Counted from the first letter of the stretch, positions 7,061-14,769 are shown. The stretch is DNA of 15,057 nt from GCA-002715885 sp045561575 (GCA_045561575.1 JBJKXM010000009.1:1-15057); one strand, 5' to 3'. Numbers and translations: made by a program. The notes: generated by a model not told the origin, from the letters alone.

Positions 7061-8369
7061 TATAATTTAATTTATTAAAATTCCCCGAGCTCATCATTAA
7101 CAAATTTGTGTTTTCTGTATAATGTTTTTTTAAATATTTTTTTAGGTCTTTGATGTTATTTATAACATTAAGATTTTCATTTTTAAAAGCATTTTTCACA
7201 TCTTCTTTTGTTATAGGATCTAATTTTTTGTGCTTTATTGTTTCTAAACTGAAGTAAACAATAGCATTGTCTGCATTGTTCATGCTATTGGCATATTGAT
7301 TAAGAAAATTTTTATTTAGACTACTAAATGTATGAAGTTCCATACAAGCAACCAGTTTTCTATTTCTAAATTGTTTTTTTACAGCATCAATTGTAGCTAT
7401 TAATTTTGATGGAGAATGTGCAAAATCTTTGAAAATAGATGAACTAGTATCATTTCTAATTAATTCTAATCTATTAGAAGCACCATTAAATGTTTTAATA
7501 CTACCATAGAAATCTTTTTCAGATAATCCAAGTTCTTTACATATAAGTCTTGCGGCATTGAGATTTTGTAGGTTGTGTTTTCCAAAAATTTTTAAAGGAA
7601 TATTTTTTATGAATGTAGTTCCATTTTTAATAGTATGTTCAGGAGTTTTATATCCAATAGTCTTACATTCAGTGTCTTCTTTCATTAATTTATTTAAATC
7701 TGAATCTTCTTCGCAAAAAATAAGACAATCAGTAGTTAAATTTTTAAATATTCTAAACTGTTCTACATAATTTTCAAATGTTGGAAAAACATTTATGTGA
7801 TCCCAAGCTATACCACTAATTACTGCAATATTTGGTTTGTATAAATGGAACTTAGGTCTTCTGTCAATAGTGGACGATAAGTATTCATCTCCTTCTAAAA
7901 TAATTATTGGGGCTTTATCTGTTATCTTCACCATAACATCAAATCCATCAAGTTTTGCACCTACCATATAATCACATTCTATGTTTGAATTTTGAAGTAC
8001 ATGCAGAATCATTGCGGTAATTGATGTTTTACCATGACTTCCACCTATAACTATTCTTCTTTTATTTTTACTTTGTTCGTATATGTATTCAGGGTAGGAA
8101 TAAATATTTAAATCAAGTTCTCTAGCTTTAATTAGTTCTGGATTGTCTGATTTAGCATGCATACCTAATATTACAGCATCTATATCTCGTGTAATGTTTT
8201 CTTTATTCCAGCCAATTTTTTTTGGAAGTAAACCATGTTTTTCAAGTCTACTTTTAGATGGTTCGAAAATTTGGTCATCAGAACCAGAAATATGGTATCC
8301 CTTTAGGTGAAGTGCAATTGCAAGATTATGCATAGCACTACCTCCAATAGCAATTAAATGAATTTTCAT
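7050..8369 (-). CDS. mpl: UDP-N-acetylmuramate:L-Ala-gamma-D-Glu-meso-DAP ligase Mpl
   Basis: Mpl recycles murein. It joins the tripeptide L-Ala-gamma-D-Glu-meso-diaminopimelate, recovered from wall turnover, to UDP-MurNAc in the cytoplasm with ATP. The 439 aa show the three Mur-ligase domains. The N-terminal Rossmann part begins IHLIAIGGSAMHNLAIAL and includes GSDDQIFEPS, typical of Mpl and MurC. The central ATPase domain carries the P-loop GGSHGKTS (109-116), EGDEY (159-163) and DHINVFPT (190-197). The C-terminal domain contains NRLELI, KDFAHSPSK and, at the end, LLMMSSGNFN. MAMHAKSDNPEL-like spacing after the first domain (here GMHAKSDNPEL, about 69-79) and the ending favour Mpl over MurC. 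The length is close to the family's (about 440-460). It is first in a two-gene unit and divergent from the hydrolase gene. Confidence 0.92.
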   Translation of the reverse strand: MKIHLIAIGGSAMHNLAIALHLKGYHISGSDDQIFEPSKSRLEKHGLLPKKIGWNKENITRDIDAVILGMHAKSDNPELIKARELDLNIYSYPEYIYEQSKNKRRIVIGGSHGKTSITAMILHVLQNSNIECDYMVGAKLDGFDVMVKITDKAPIIILEGDEYLSSTIDRRPKFHLYKPNIAVISGIAWDHINVFPTFENYVEQFRIFKNLTTDCLIFCEEDSDLNKLMKEDTECKTIGYKTPEHTIKNGTTFIKNIPLKIFGKHNLQNLNAARLICKELGLSEKDFYGSIKTFNGASNRLELIRNDTSSSIFKDFAHSPSKLIATIDAVKKQFRNRKLVACMELHTFSSLNKNFLNQYANSMNNADNAIVYFSLETIKHKKLDPITKEDVKNAFKNENLNVINNIKDLKKYLKKHYTENTNLLMMSSGNFNKLNYNEI

Positions 8370-8443
8370 GATTATGAAATTTACAAATTAAATGTATCAT
8401 ATAATTCAACTTTATTACTTTTGATTAGATAAAATTTACTAAC
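8370..8443. promoter_or_regulatory. Divergent promoter region mpl / hydrolase
   Basis: This 74-bp gap must serve both genes. On +, TACTTTTG (8416-8423) fits the TAnnTTTG -7 box, 20 nt before the hydrolase ATG, with no clear TTG upstream. On -, TTG (complement of 8407-8409) is followed after 16 nt by TAATTTG (complement of 8384-8390), a one-base-short -7 variant, 14 nt before the mpl ATG. Confidence 0.4.
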
Positions 8444-9286
8444 ATGAGATTGTATACAATAGATACGGGATATTTTAAATTAGATGGAGGAGCAATGTTT
8501 GGTGTTGTTCCTAAGGTTTTGTGGAGCAGAACTAACCCTTCTGATGAAAATAACCTATGTCCTTGGGCTATGAGATCACTTCTTATTGAGGATGGTAATA
8601 GATTAATACTTATTGATAATGGTATTGGAGATAAACAAGATGATAGATTTTTGAGACATTATTATCTTCATGGCGATGATACTCTCAAAAAATCACTTAA
8701 CAAAAATGGATTTTCAGAAGATGATATAACAGATGTTTTTTTGAGTCATTTACATTTTGATCATTGTGGTGGTAGCGTTAAATGGAATAAAGATAAAACG
8801 GGTTTTGAAATGACATTTAAAAATGCTAAATATTGGAGCAATCAGCAACATTGGGAACATGCTCTTAATTCAAACTATAGAGAAAAAGCCTCATTCTTAA
8901 AAGACAATATTTTGCCAATTCAACAGAGTGGTCATTTAAATTTTATTAAAAAAGGAGGAAAATTTCTAGATTTTTTTGAGGTTTTGTTTGTTGATGGTCA
9001 TACCGAATCACAGATGATTCCTCATATTAAGTATAAAGAGAAAACTATAATTTTTGCAGCTGATTTACTTCCAAGTACAGGCCACATTCCTTTAGCTTAT
9101 GTTATGGGATATGATGTGCAACCATTAAAAACTCTAGATGAAAAAAGTAGGTTTTTATTAGATGCAGCAAAAAATAAGCATATTATCTTTTTACAGCATG
9201 ATAATTATAATGAGTGTTGTACTGTTAAACTTGGTGAAAAAGGTGTTGTTTTAGACCAAACTTTTAAATTGACCGATATTTTATAA
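8444..9286 (+). CDS. Metallo-beta-lactamase-fold hydrolase
   Basis: This is a 280-aa zinc hydrolase of the metallo-beta-lactamase superfamily. The metal ligands are all visible: HLHFDH (102-107, the HxHxDH motif), His186 in VDGHT, Asp207 in FAADLLPS and His252 in LQHDNY. A strand LLIEDGNRLILIDNGIG (about 46-62) precedes the first motif, as usual. The long insert between HxHxDH and VDGHT (NAKYWSNQQHWEHALN) resembles the group that includes lactonases of the AHL-lactonase type, but substrate prediction is not safe. No signal peptide is seen, so it is probably cytoplasmic. It is a single gene: divergent from mpl, and ending 3 nt from the end of the opposite-strand small membrane protein. Confidence 0.9.
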   Translation: MRLYTIDTGYFKLDGGAMFGVVPKVLWSRTNPSDENNLCPWAMRSLLIEDGNRLILIDNGIGDKQDDRFLRHYYLHGDDTLKKSLNKNGFSEDDITDVFLSHLHFDHCGGSVKWNKDKTGFEMTFKNAKYWSNQQHWEHALNSNYREKASFLKDNILPIQQSGHLNFIKKGGKFLDFFEVLFVDGHTESQMIPHIKYKEKTIIFAADLLPSTGHIPLAYVMGYDVQPLKTLDEKSRFLLDAAKNKHIIFLQHDNYNECCTVKLGEKGVVLDQTFKLTDIL

Positions 9287-9289
9287 GTT

Positions 9290-9457
9290 TTATTTTAAAT
9301 CTCGATATAGTTTTTCTAACCCAATCCATATTAGAATAACTGGCCAATATGTTTTAATTAAATATGTAATTGAAATGTCTAAATAACCAAGGTTGTCTAG
9401 TAAGAAAATAATTCCACTTACTATTAATATAATTGATAATCCTATACTTTTATTCAT
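9290..9457 (-). CDS. 55-aa LiaI/LiaF-type transmembrane protein
   Basis: A short gene reads on the minus strand from ATG 9457 to TAA 9290. The 55-aa product has two hydrophobic segments. The first, SIGLSIILIVSGIIFLLDNLG (about residues 4-24), carries the G-x-x-x-(I/L)-x-G-x-x-(F/L)-L-L-(D/E)-N-L-G pattern of the LiaI/LiaF N-terminal (DUF5668-like) membrane hairpin. The second, TYWPVILIWIGLEKL (about 36-50), carries the matching YWP-x-(I/L)-L-I-x-I-G motif. The tail ends YRDLK, probably cytoplasmic. Known relatives sit in envelope-stress systems or stand alone, and here no partner gene is adjacent. The motif match and the way the gene fills the gap between two oppositely oriented genes make it a real gene rather than a chance frame. 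Its cellular role is unknown. Confidence 0.8.
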   Translation of the reverse strand: MNKSIGLSIILIVSGIIFLLDNLGYLDISITYLIKTYWPVILIWIGLEKLYRDLK

Positions 9458-9484
9458 TTTTAAAATTTAAGTGGAACTAATATT

Positions 9485-9492
9485 TATTTTTG
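9485..9492 (+). promoter_or_regulatory. Candidate -7 box of ettA
   Basis: TATTTTTG matches TAnnTTTG and lies 17 nt before the ettA ATG. A -33 TTG at the right distance is not visible. Confidence 0.4.
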
Positions 9493-9509
9493 TATAAAAA
9501 TAATAAAAT

Positions 9510-11198
9510 ATGTCAGAAGATAAGAAAGTTATATTTTCAATGGTTGGAGTCTCTAAATCGTTCAACAATAATAATAAACAAGTATTAAAAGATATTTATT
9601 TATCATTTTTCTACGGAGCTAAAATCGGGATTATTGGATTAAATGGATCTGGAAAATCAACTTTATTGAAAATCATTGCTGGAGTAGAGAAGTCCTTTCA
9701 AGGAGATGTTCATTTTTCTGATGGATATAATATTGGTTATTTAGAGCAAGAACCTAAATTAGATGATTCTAAAACTGTAATTGATATTGTTAAGCAAGGA
9801 ATGCAAGAATCTGTTGATGTATTGCAGGAGTATAATGATATAAATAACAAGTTTGCACTTCCTGAATATTATGAAGATGCTGATAAGATGGAATCTTTAA
9901 TGAAACGTCAAGGAGAATTGCAAGATAAAATAGATGCTCTTGGAGCATGGGATTTAGATACTAAATTAAATATTGCAATGGATGCTTTAAGATGTCCTGA
10001 ACCTGAAACTAAAATTTCAGTTCTATCTGGTGGAGAACGAAGAAGAGTAGCACTATGCAGATTATTGTTAAAAGAGCCAGAGATTTTATTACTTGATGAG
10101 CCAACCAACCATTTAGATGCAGAATCAGTTCTTTGGTTAGAAGAACATTTATCAAAATATAAGGGTACAGTTATAGCTATTACTCATGATAGATATTTCC
10201 TGGACAATGTTGCTGGTTGGATTTTGGAACTAGATAGGGGTGAGGGTATTCCTTGGAAAGGAAATTATTCATCATGGCTGGATCAAAAGTCTAAAAGACT
10301 TGCCAAAGAAGAAAAAGTTGAAAGTAAACGAAGAAAAACATTAGAAAGAGAATTAGAATGGGTAAGAATGTCACCTAAAGGAAGAAGAACAAAATCTAAA
10401 GCTAGATTAAGTAATTATGAAAAATTACTTGAAAATAAATCAAAAGATAAAGAAGAGAAAATTGAATTATATATACCACCTGGTCCTAGGCTAGGAAATA
10501 ATGTTATTGACTCTGTTGATGTTTCTAAATCATATGATGAGAAATTACTCTATGAGAATTTAGAATTTAAGCTTCCACCTGCAGGAATAGTTGGTGTAGT
10601 TGGTCCAAATGGGGCAGGAAAGACAACATTGTTTAGAATGATAATGGGGCAGGAGACACCCGATTCTGGTTCTTTCAGCGTAGGAGAAACTGTAAAGATT
10701 GCTTATGTTGATCAACAACATGCTGATATTGATCCTAATAAAACAATTTGGGAGCAAATAACTGATGGTCAAGAACAAATTAATGTTGGTGGAAAATTAA
10801 TGAACTCACGAGCATATGTTGCGAAATTTAATTTTAATGGATCTGATCAAAATAAAAAGGTTGGGGTTCTTTCTGGTGGTGAAAGAAATAGGCTACACCT
10901 TGCTCTTACATTAAGAAAAGAGGCTAATGTTTTACTTTTAGATGAGCCAACCAATGACCTGGACGTTAATACTTTAAGGGCATTAGAGGAAGGTCTTGAT
11001 AATTTTGCTGGATGTGCTGTTGTTATCTCACACGATAGATGGTTTTTAGATAGAATTTGCACTCATATTTTAGCTTTTGAAGGTAATTCAAGAGCTTATT
11101 ACTATGAAGGAGGATTTTCTGATTATGAAGAAAATAGAAGGAAAAGACTTGGTGATATTTCACCTACTCGAATTAAATATAAAAAGTTGAAAAGATAA
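9510..11198 (+). CDS. ettA: ABC-F translation factor EttA (energy-dependent translational throttle)
   Basis: EttA is a cytoplasmic ABC-F ATPase. It binds the ribosomal E site next to tRNA and gates the first elongation steps according to the ATP/ADP ratio. The 562 aa contain two nucleotide-binding domains in tandem and no membrane segments. NBD1 has Walker A GLNGSGKST (43-51), an arm insert (about 95-145), signature LSGGE (172-176), Walker B LLLDEP (193-198) and H-loop THDR. The charged linker (about 255-320) carries ELEWVRMSPKGRRTKSKARL, the strongly conserved EttA linker that reaches toward the peptidyl-tRNA. NBD2 has GPNGAGKTT (365-373), LSGGE (454-458), LLLDEP (475-480) and SHDR (507-510). 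The length fits the family (about 555-565 aa). The gene is single and ends 1 nt from lptG on the other strand. Confidence 0.95.
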   Translation: MSEDKKVIFSMVGVSKSFNNNNKQVLKDIYLSFFYGAKIGIIGLNGSGKSTLLKIIAGVEKSFQGDVHFSDGYNIGYLEQEPKLDDSKTVIDIVKQGMQESVDVLQEYNDINNKFALPEYYEDADKMESLMKRQGELQDKIDALGAWDLDTKLNIAMDALRCPEPETKISVLSGGERRRVALCRLLLKEPEILLLDEPTNHLDAESVLWLEEHLSKYKGTVIAITHDRYFLDNVAGWILELDRGEGIPWKGNYSSWLDQKSKRLAKEEKVESKRRKTLERELEWVRMSPKGRRTKSKARLSNYEKLLENKSKDKEEKIELYIPPGPRLGNNVIDSVDVSKSYDEKLLYENLEFKLPPAGIVGVVGPNGAGKTTLFRMIMGQETPDSGSFSVGETVKIAYVDQQHADIDPNKTIWEQITDGQEQINVGGKLMNSRAYVAKFNFNGSDQNKKVGVLSGGERNRLHLALTLRKEANVLLLDEPTNDLDVNTLRALEEGLDNFAGCAVVISHDRWFLDRICTHILAFEGNSRAYYYEGGFSDYEENRRKRLGDISPTRIKYKKLKR

Positions 11199-11199
11199 T

Positions 11200-12276
11200 T
11201 TATTTCGAAGAAAATCTTGCTAATGAAATAGCAATTAAGCCATATATTAAGTTAGGAATCCAAACAGCAATCAAAGGAGAAAGATTACTGTTTGTTGCAA
11301 ATGTAGTTGAAACCTGCATAAATAATATATATCCAAAGCTTAATAAGAGTCCTATACTTAATTGAATGCCAGCACCACTTCTTATTTTTCTTGAACCAAT
11401 TGCTACAGCAATTATTGTTAGAATAATTGTGGAAAAAGGATTAGCAATTCTTTTATGTTTTTCCAATTTGTGATATGTGATCTGTGATGTTCCTTTAATT
11501 TCTTCTTGCTTTATAAATTCATTTAATTTTTTCATTCCCATTGTTTCTACCAAACTTTTATTTTTTGCTAAATCTGATGGTTTTAAATTTATGATTGTAT
11601 CTATTGTTCTTCCTTTTATAATTTCTTCACTTTTATCATAATACTTTCTAATCTTATAGTCTTTTACTTTCCATAAGTTTTTGGTAGTATCATATTCAAT
11701 ATAATTTGCACTTAATTTACTTTTTAGTACATTTTTATCAAAATTTTCTAATGTAAATTTATATCCAATATTTTTACTTCTGTTATAACTTTCCATATAC
11801 ACATATTGATCTTTTTGGATTTGCATATGAATATTTTTAATTCTTTTCTTTTGTTTTCTTTTTACATATTTATTTTCAAAATCAATTCGAGTTTTATTCG
11901 TTTCTGGAATTATAAAATTTCCTAAAATGAATGAAAGCGATGCTAGAAAAATAGCAGAAAAAATAAAAGGTCTTAGTAGTCTCGAAAAGCTCATACCACT
12001 ATTTAACATTGCTATTATCTCACTATCTCCTGCCATTTTAGAAGTAAAATATATTACAGAAATAAATATAAATAGAGGGCTAAATAGATTTCCAAAATAA
12101 GGTATGAAGTTTAAATAGTAATCAAAGATTATTTTTTCAAGAGAGACTTCACTTCTTAAAAAATCATCAATTTTCTCCGAGATATCAAAAACAATAACAA
12201 TAACAAGTATAAGTGAAATGGCAAAGAAAAACGTACTTAAAAATTTCTTAATTATATACCAGTCAAATTTTTTCAT
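11200..12276 (-). CDS. lptG: LptF/LptG-family LPS export permease (LptG-like)
   Basis: Inner-membrane permease of the Lpt machine, which together with LptB pulls lipopolysaccharide out of the membrane and passes it to LptC and LptA. The 358 aa show the standard topology. Three N-terminal membrane segments (about 12-32, 58-80, 101-122) are followed by a periplasmic beta-jellyroll domain (about 125-270) and three C-terminal segments (about 279-296, 303-325, 333-353). Family signatures are DWYIIKKFLSTFFFAI at the start, the cytoplasmic coupling region MAGDSEIIAMLNSGMSF (81-97), and NPFSTIILTIIAVAIGSRK...GAGIQLSIG near the end. The ATG shares its A with the TAA stop of tgt (TAATG), so the two are translationally coupled; tgt followed by lptG is a common order in Bacteroidota. 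LptF versus LptG cannot be fully separated by eye; the partner permease is outside the window. Confidence 0.9.
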   Translation of the reverse strand: MKKFDWYIIKKFLSTFFFAISLILVIVIVFDISEKIDDFLRSEVSLEKIIFDYYLNFIPYFGNLFSPLFIFISVIYFTSKMAGDSEIIAMLNSGMSFSRLLRPFIFSAIFLASLSFILGNFIIPETNKTRIDFENKYVKRKQKKRIKNIHMQIQKDQYVYMESYNRSKNIGYKFTLENFDKNVLKSKLSANYIEYDTTKNLWKVKDYKIRKYYDKSEEIIKGRTIDTIINLKPSDLAKNKSLVETMGMKKLNEFIKQEEIKGTSQITYHKLEKHKRIANPFSTIILTIIAVAIGSRKIRSGAGIQLSIGLLLSFGYILFMQVSTTFATNSNLSPLIAVWIPNLIYGLIAISLARFSSK

Positions 12277-13406
12277 TAGAGCCTTCGATCTAATTTTTTT
12301 ACCATTTTATCTTTCCATTCACTAAACTTTCCAAGTGCAATATATTTTTTACTTTCTTCTAATAACCATATATAGAATCTAATATTGTGAAGTGTTGCAA
12401 TTTGTTTTGCTAAGAGTTCGTTATTAGAGAATAAATGTCTCAAATAAGCTTTTGAATATGTTGCATCAACATATGAGGTCCCATTTTCGTCAATAGGAGA
12501 AAAATCATTTTTCCATTTTTGATTTTTAATATTAATTGTACCCTCCGATGTAAATAGCATACCATTTCTTGCATTTCTACTAGGCATTACACAGTCAAAC
12601 ATATCAATACCCAATGCTATGTTTTCTAGAAGATTTGATGGTGTTCCCACACCCATTAAATATCTAGGTTTGTTTTTTGGAAAAATGTTGGTTACAATTT
12701 CTGTCATTTCATACATTAAATTATGTGGTTCACCAACTGATAATCCTCCAATTGCATATCCATCCAGTTCATACTTTACAATTTCTTCAGCTGATTGTTT
12801 TCTTAAATCTTTGTAAACACTCCCTTGAACTATTGGAAATAGCGATTGTGAGAAATTATATTTTTCATTTGTCATATTAAATCTATCACAACACCTTTTT
12901 AACCATCTATGTGTTAAGTTCATTGATGCCTTTGCATATTTATATTCACATGGATATGGTGTGCACTCATCAAATGCCATAATAATATCTGCTCCTATCA
13001 ACCTCTGTACATCGATTGCATACTCTGGAGTAAAAAAATGTCTTGAACCGTTAATATGAGATTGAAATTCAACACCTTTTTCGGATATTTTTCTATTATT
13101 TGCCAAAGAATAAACTTGGTATCCACCACTATCTGTCAAGATTGGTTTATCCCATCCAATAAATTTATGCAAACCCCCAGCTTTAGTAATAGTGTCCAGG
13201 CCAGGCCTTAAATATAAATGATATGTATTTCCAAGTATTATTTGCGCTTTAGAATCGTCTTTTAGTTCGTGTTGATGAACCCCTTTAACACTTCCTGATG
13301 TTCCAACGGGCATAAAAATAGGAGTATCTATTTTGCCATTGTCAGTTATAATTTCTCCTAATCTAGCATTTGATTTTTTATCAACTTTTTTTAAAGTAAA
13401 ATCCAT
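12276..13406 (-). CDS. tgt: Queuine/preQ1 tRNA-guanine transglycosylase
   Basis: Tgt exchanges guanine-34 for preQ1 in the GUN anticodons of tRNA-Asp, -Asn, -His and -Tyr, a late step in queuosine synthesis. The 376 aa form the usual TIM barrel with active-site residues in place. These are TDSGG with Asp92, MAFDECTPYP with Asp146 and Cys148, IVQGS with Gln194, AIGGLSVGE (218-226), MGVGTP, and the nucleophile Asp271 in IDMFDCVMPSRNARNG. The zinc-binding region is odd. Where many Tgt enzymes have C-x-C-x-x-C, this one reads ENGTSYVDATYSKAYLRHL (about 307-325) without any cysteine, although the later TLHN His is kept. From memory this loss is shared by other Bacteroidota Tgt. The gene heads a two-gene operon with lptG. 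Its ATG lies 4 nt after a -7 box. Confidence 0.95.
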   Translation of the reverse strand: MDFTLKKVDKKSNARLGEIITDNGKIDTPIFMPVGTSGSVKGVHQHELKDDSKAQIILGNTYHLYLRPGLDTITKAGGLHKFIGWDKPILTDSGGYQVYSLANNRKISEKGVEFQSHINGSRHFFTPEYAIDVQRLIGADIIMAFDECTPYPCEYKYAKASMNLTHRWLKRCCDRFNMTNEKYNFSQSLFPIVQGSVYKDLRKQSAEEIVKYELDGYAIGGLSVGEPHNLMYEMTEIVTNIFPKNKPRYLMGVGTPSNLLENIALGIDMFDCVMPSRNARNGMLFTSEGTINIKNQKWKNDFSPIDENGTSYVDATYSKAYLRHLFSNNELLAKQIATLHNIRFYIWLLEESKKYIALGKFSEWKDKMVKKLDRRL

Positions 13407-13410
13407 TTAA

Positions 13411-13418
13411 CAAATGTA
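13411..13418 (-). promoter_or_regulatory. Candidate tgt-lptG promoter -7 box
   Basis: On the minus strand TACATTTG matches TAnnTTTG exactly. A TTG lies 16 nt upstream (complement of 13435-13437). Only TTAA separates the box from the tgt ATG, so transcription would begin at or next to the start codon. Confidence 0.45.
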
Positions 13419-13462
13419 ATCTAATTTGAGACTTCAATAATATAAAACTAGCAAGATATTCT

Positions 13463-13470
13463 TATTTTTG
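13463..13470 (+). promoter_or_regulatory. Candidate rnpB promoter -7 box
   Basis: TATTTTTG fits the -7 consensus and ends 2-5 nt before the first base of the RNase P RNA P1 helix, which is the expected spacing to a transcription start. No TTG is seen at the -33 position. Confidence 0.5.
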
Positions 13471-13472
13471 CT

Positions 13473-13770
13473 ATGATAGTTACTGATGCTATCGCTTTAT
13501 TTTTAAAGAGGAAAGTCCGGACACCAAAGAGTAGCATAGCGGATAACATCCGTCCAGTGTAAACTGAGGACTAGTGCAACAGAAAGAATGTACAGTTTGG
13601 CTGTAGTGAAATCATGTAAACTCTATGCGGTGCAATGCCATGTATACCAAGATATGGAGATTACTCGTCTTTCTTGGGGGGTGGGCAGCTTGATATAATA
13701 GGTAACTATTATACTAGATAAATGATAGCACTCTTAAAGAGAACAGAATCCGGCTTACGTGTAACTATTG
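13473..13770 (+). ncRNA. rnpB: RNase P RNA (class A)
   Basis: This is the catalytic RNA of RNase P, which removes 5' leaders from tRNA precursors. The conserved 5' core GAGGAAAGTCCGGAC (13509-13523) and 3' core ACAGAATCCGGCTTAC (13743-13758) are both present and form P4. P1 pairs the segment ending GATAGTTAC (13475-13483) with GTAACTATT (13761-13769). P2 pairs TGCTATC (13487-13493) with GATAGCA (13724-13730). P3 is CTTTA/TAAAG. GTGCAACAGAAAGAATGTAC and GGGGGGTGGGCAGCTTGA are further conserved blocks. A hairpin with a GTAA tetraloop at about 13694-13713 fits P18 with its GNRA loop. The length of about 298 nt is on the compact side of class A. It is transcribed divergently from tgt and followed directly by a strong terminator. 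The protein partner gene rnpA is not in the window. Confidence 0.93.
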
Positions 13771-13774
13771 TTTT

Positions 13775-13801
13775 AAGCCGACACTTAGGTGTCGGCTTTT
13801 T
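13775..13801 (+). terminator. Rho-independent terminator of rnpB
   Basis: A perfect 10-bp stem, AAGCCGACAC (13775-13784) with GTGTCGGCTT (13789-13798), closes a TTAG loop and runs into a T tract. Confidence 0.92.
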
Positions 13802-13802
13802 A

Positions 13803-13810
13803 TATATTTG
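13803..13810 (+). promoter_or_regulatory. Candidate -7 box just after the rnpB terminator
   Basis: TATATTTG matches TAnnTTTG. Only TTTT separates it from the ATG at 13815. The -33 region would fall inside the terminator hairpin and contains no TTG, so the promoter is uncertain. Read-through from rnpB is the alternative. Confidence 0.35.
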
Positions 13811-13814
13811 TTTT

Positions 13815-14735
13815 ATGAAGTTGAATCTTATTATTTTAATTAGTTTTTTTTCTTTGAATTATACTTTCTCTCAGGATACTCTTTTAAAAATTGTTCAGTT
13901 GGATGATGTTATAATTTCTGAGCAAAAGAATGGTTTTTCAGTTGAAGATTTTATTTCATATGTTAAAAATGACACAACTTTTTATAAGGGTTTTAAACAC
14001 CTAAGATATTTTCAACATAGCTATAGTAGTAAATTAAATATTTACAATAAAAAAGATGAGAAAATTGGAGAATTGAATAGGCTTGGTACGCATTATGTGG
14101 ATTCGAATAAGGCTTGGGTTATAGATGATTCATTAAATTACTTAGGAAAAATATATAAAAGAAATGGTGACTATAAATATTATACAACTGAAGCATTTGA
14201 CGAGGTTTTTTTCCCATACGATACAGTTAATGTTTCTTTGTCTATTAGTAAGAAAAAAAATAAGGACGAAAGTCAGAATATGAGAGATGCAAAAACTATT
14301 GGGTTTTCAATTGGAACAGATAATGTTAAGCAATCCAAAGGCGGTGCTAGTAAAAGATTTGCAATTTTTGATATTGATATGCAAAAATATTATGATTATA
14401 TAATTAGTGACACTTTGTATTTAGGAAAACCATGCTATGTTTTTACAGTCAAGGTAAAAGAAAATTTAACAGAAAAAGATCGTGAAAAAGCTTTGATAAG
14501 AAAAGTTTTATCATATTTCGATAAAGATAATTTTAATGTTATATACAGAGAATATAAGTTTGTATATAAAAATTGGTTGATTGATTTAGATATGGATGTT
14601 GTAGTTTATTTAGATTATATTGATAATTATCATGTGCCAACAAAAGTTATATACGATGGTTTTTGGAAAGTGTTATTTTTCAAAAAAGAAAAAGCTGATT
14701 TTTCTTTAAATCTATATAATTACCATATTAGGTAG
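13815..14735 (+). CDS. Secreted protein of unknown function, 306 aa
   Basis: The function is not recognised. The ATG at 13815 is chosen because it begins a proper signal peptide (MKLNLIILISFFSLNYTFS, cleaved near Q20). The frame stays open further upstream to 13722, but that part lies inside rnpB and its terminator. The mature part starts DTLLKIVQLDDVIISEQKNGFSVEDF. It then has DTTFYKGFKHLRYFQHSYSSKL, a pattern I associate with conserved secreted proteins of Flavobacteriia that have no assigned role. The rest is mixed alpha/beta with many Tyr and Phe. SDTLYLGKPCYVFTVKVKE and the late WLIDLDMDVVVYLDYIDNYHVPTKV strands loosely recall LolA/LppX-like or DUF3108-like half-barrels, but this is weak. 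The probable location is periplasm or outer-membrane inner face. The downstream rpmH has its own promoter. Confidence 0.85.
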   Translation: MKLNLIILISFFSLNYTFSQDTLLKIVQLDDVIISEQKNGFSVEDFISYVKNDTTFYKGFKHLRYFQHSYSSKLNIYNKKDEKIGELNRLGTHYVDSNKAWVIDDSLNYLGKIYKRNGDYKYYTTEAFDEVFFPYDTVNVSLSISKKKNKDESQNMRDAKTIGFSIGTDNVKQSKGGASKRFAIFDIDMQKYYDYIISDTLYLGKPCYVFTVKVKENLTEKDREKALIRKVLSYFDKDNFNVIYREYKFVYKNWLIDLDMDVVVYLDYIDNYHVPTKVIYDGFWKVLFFKKEKADFSLNLYNYHIR

Positions 14736-14769
14736 AAAATTCTATCTAAAAAATATTTATTAAAATGTT

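Noticed and set aside
8444..9286. Naming the hydrolase a quorum-quenching AHL lactonase
   Set aside because: The HxHxDH motif and metal ligands show only the fold. Substrate cannot be read from them, and no quorum-sensing genes are nearby.
13702..13768. Direct repeat GTAACTAT (13702-13709 and 13761-13768) as an attachment or recombination site
   Set aside because: The first copy is the GTAA tetraloop hairpin of RNase P RNA (P18-like) and the second is the 3' strand of P1. Both are explained by RNA structure.
13722..13814. Upstream extension of the 306-aa gene to an ATG at 13722
   Set aside because: This part encodes the 3' end of RNase P RNA and its terminator. Only the ATG at 13815 gives a proper signal peptide.
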